From the NCBI GenBank assembly GCA_963971405.1, contig OZ020489.1:19742290-19806289 (forward strand): a stretch of 64,000 nt of DNA. Direction: 5' to 3'. Each line of letters opens with the position of its first letter. The first letter of the stretch is position 1. The translations under genes and the position numbers were made by a program. This document shows positions 63,846-64,000 of the stretch, one piece after another. The notes beneath the pieces are model-generated. The model searched no databases and had not been told where the DNA came from. It saw nothing but the letters and a program-made list of their open reading frames with translations. This DNA comes from Psococerastis gibbosa. Its lineage: Eukaryota > Arthropoda > Insecta > Psocodea > Psocidae.

Positions 63846-64000
63846 GTACTCTAATACTTACATAAACGTACATTTATGAAATCGCAGCAACTCAGTGTTT
63901 CGTTGTCTTAAATTCTTCGTCGCTCTGTACCGTATATATGTTATGATATCCTATGCTCTTTACTGTACATAACCTGTACGGTAGTAATTGTCAACTTCAG

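Noticed and set aside
1-64000. CRISPR arrays, operons, phage genes or defence systems
   Set aside because: The DNA is clearly eukaryotic (spliced genes, SINEs, LINEs). No regularly spaced repeats or bacterial-type gene clusters are present.

Overview
This 64-kb window is eukaryotic, intron-bearing and very repeat-rich. A BEL/Pao retrotransposon, a PIF/Harbinger element with a MADF-like reading frame, many hAT elements, jockey/RTE-like LINE relics and tRNA-derived SINEs point to an arthropod, possibly a crustacean. The species is inference. No operon, CRISPR array, phage or prokaryotic gene cluster is visible.

Host genes are few. (1) The best gene lies on the + strand at 9.7-17.4 kb: an F-box protein whose eight coding exons I could join with consistent phases into a 473-residue frame, with one GC-AG intron. 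(2) A + strand gene of unknown function at 56.8-60.5 kb (perhaps to 62.6 kb) has four short phase 1-1 exons. The last two are diverged tandem duplicates encoding a basic CEC...ATPR segment. (3) A minus-strand exon at 18.4-18.8 kb with good splice sites belongs to an unrecognised coiled-coil protein. (4) Weaker Ser/Pro-rich exon candidates lie at 23.3-28.4 kb and 32.2-32.7 kb.

Mobile DNA, left to right: short TIR elements and a LINE relic (1-4.5 kb); a long foldback (5.9-6.3 kb); a 1.15-kb hAT element with 8-bp target duplication (6.4-7.5 kb); SINEs, MITEs and LINE fragments around and inside the F-box gene; an AT-rich repeat family 'C' with poly(C) (22.4, 39.0, 50.0 kb); a compound dispersed repeat 'A/B' (13.8, 24.7, 28.6, 34.3, 51.5 kb); a TIR element (33.7 kb); an intact pogo/Tigger-type transposase (35.4-37.1 kb); a decayed RT (38-38.9 kb). 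The main feature is a complete BEL/Pao element at 40151-47191 with identical 375-bp LTRs, an unbroken polyprotein and a 5-bp target duplication. It sits inside an older RTE-like LINE on the same strand.

The right part (48.6-64 kb) holds hAT MITEs, a PIF/Harbinger element with a MADF-like ORF, an internally deleted Tc1-type element in an intron of the duplicated-exon gene, another LINE C-terminus, two tiny hairpin MITEs and a large terminal foldback. Twelve pure G or C runs of 10-21 bases are scattered through the window, several next to hAT termini. Coordinates of exons and element ends were read by eye. Homology calls rest on motif recognition, not searches.
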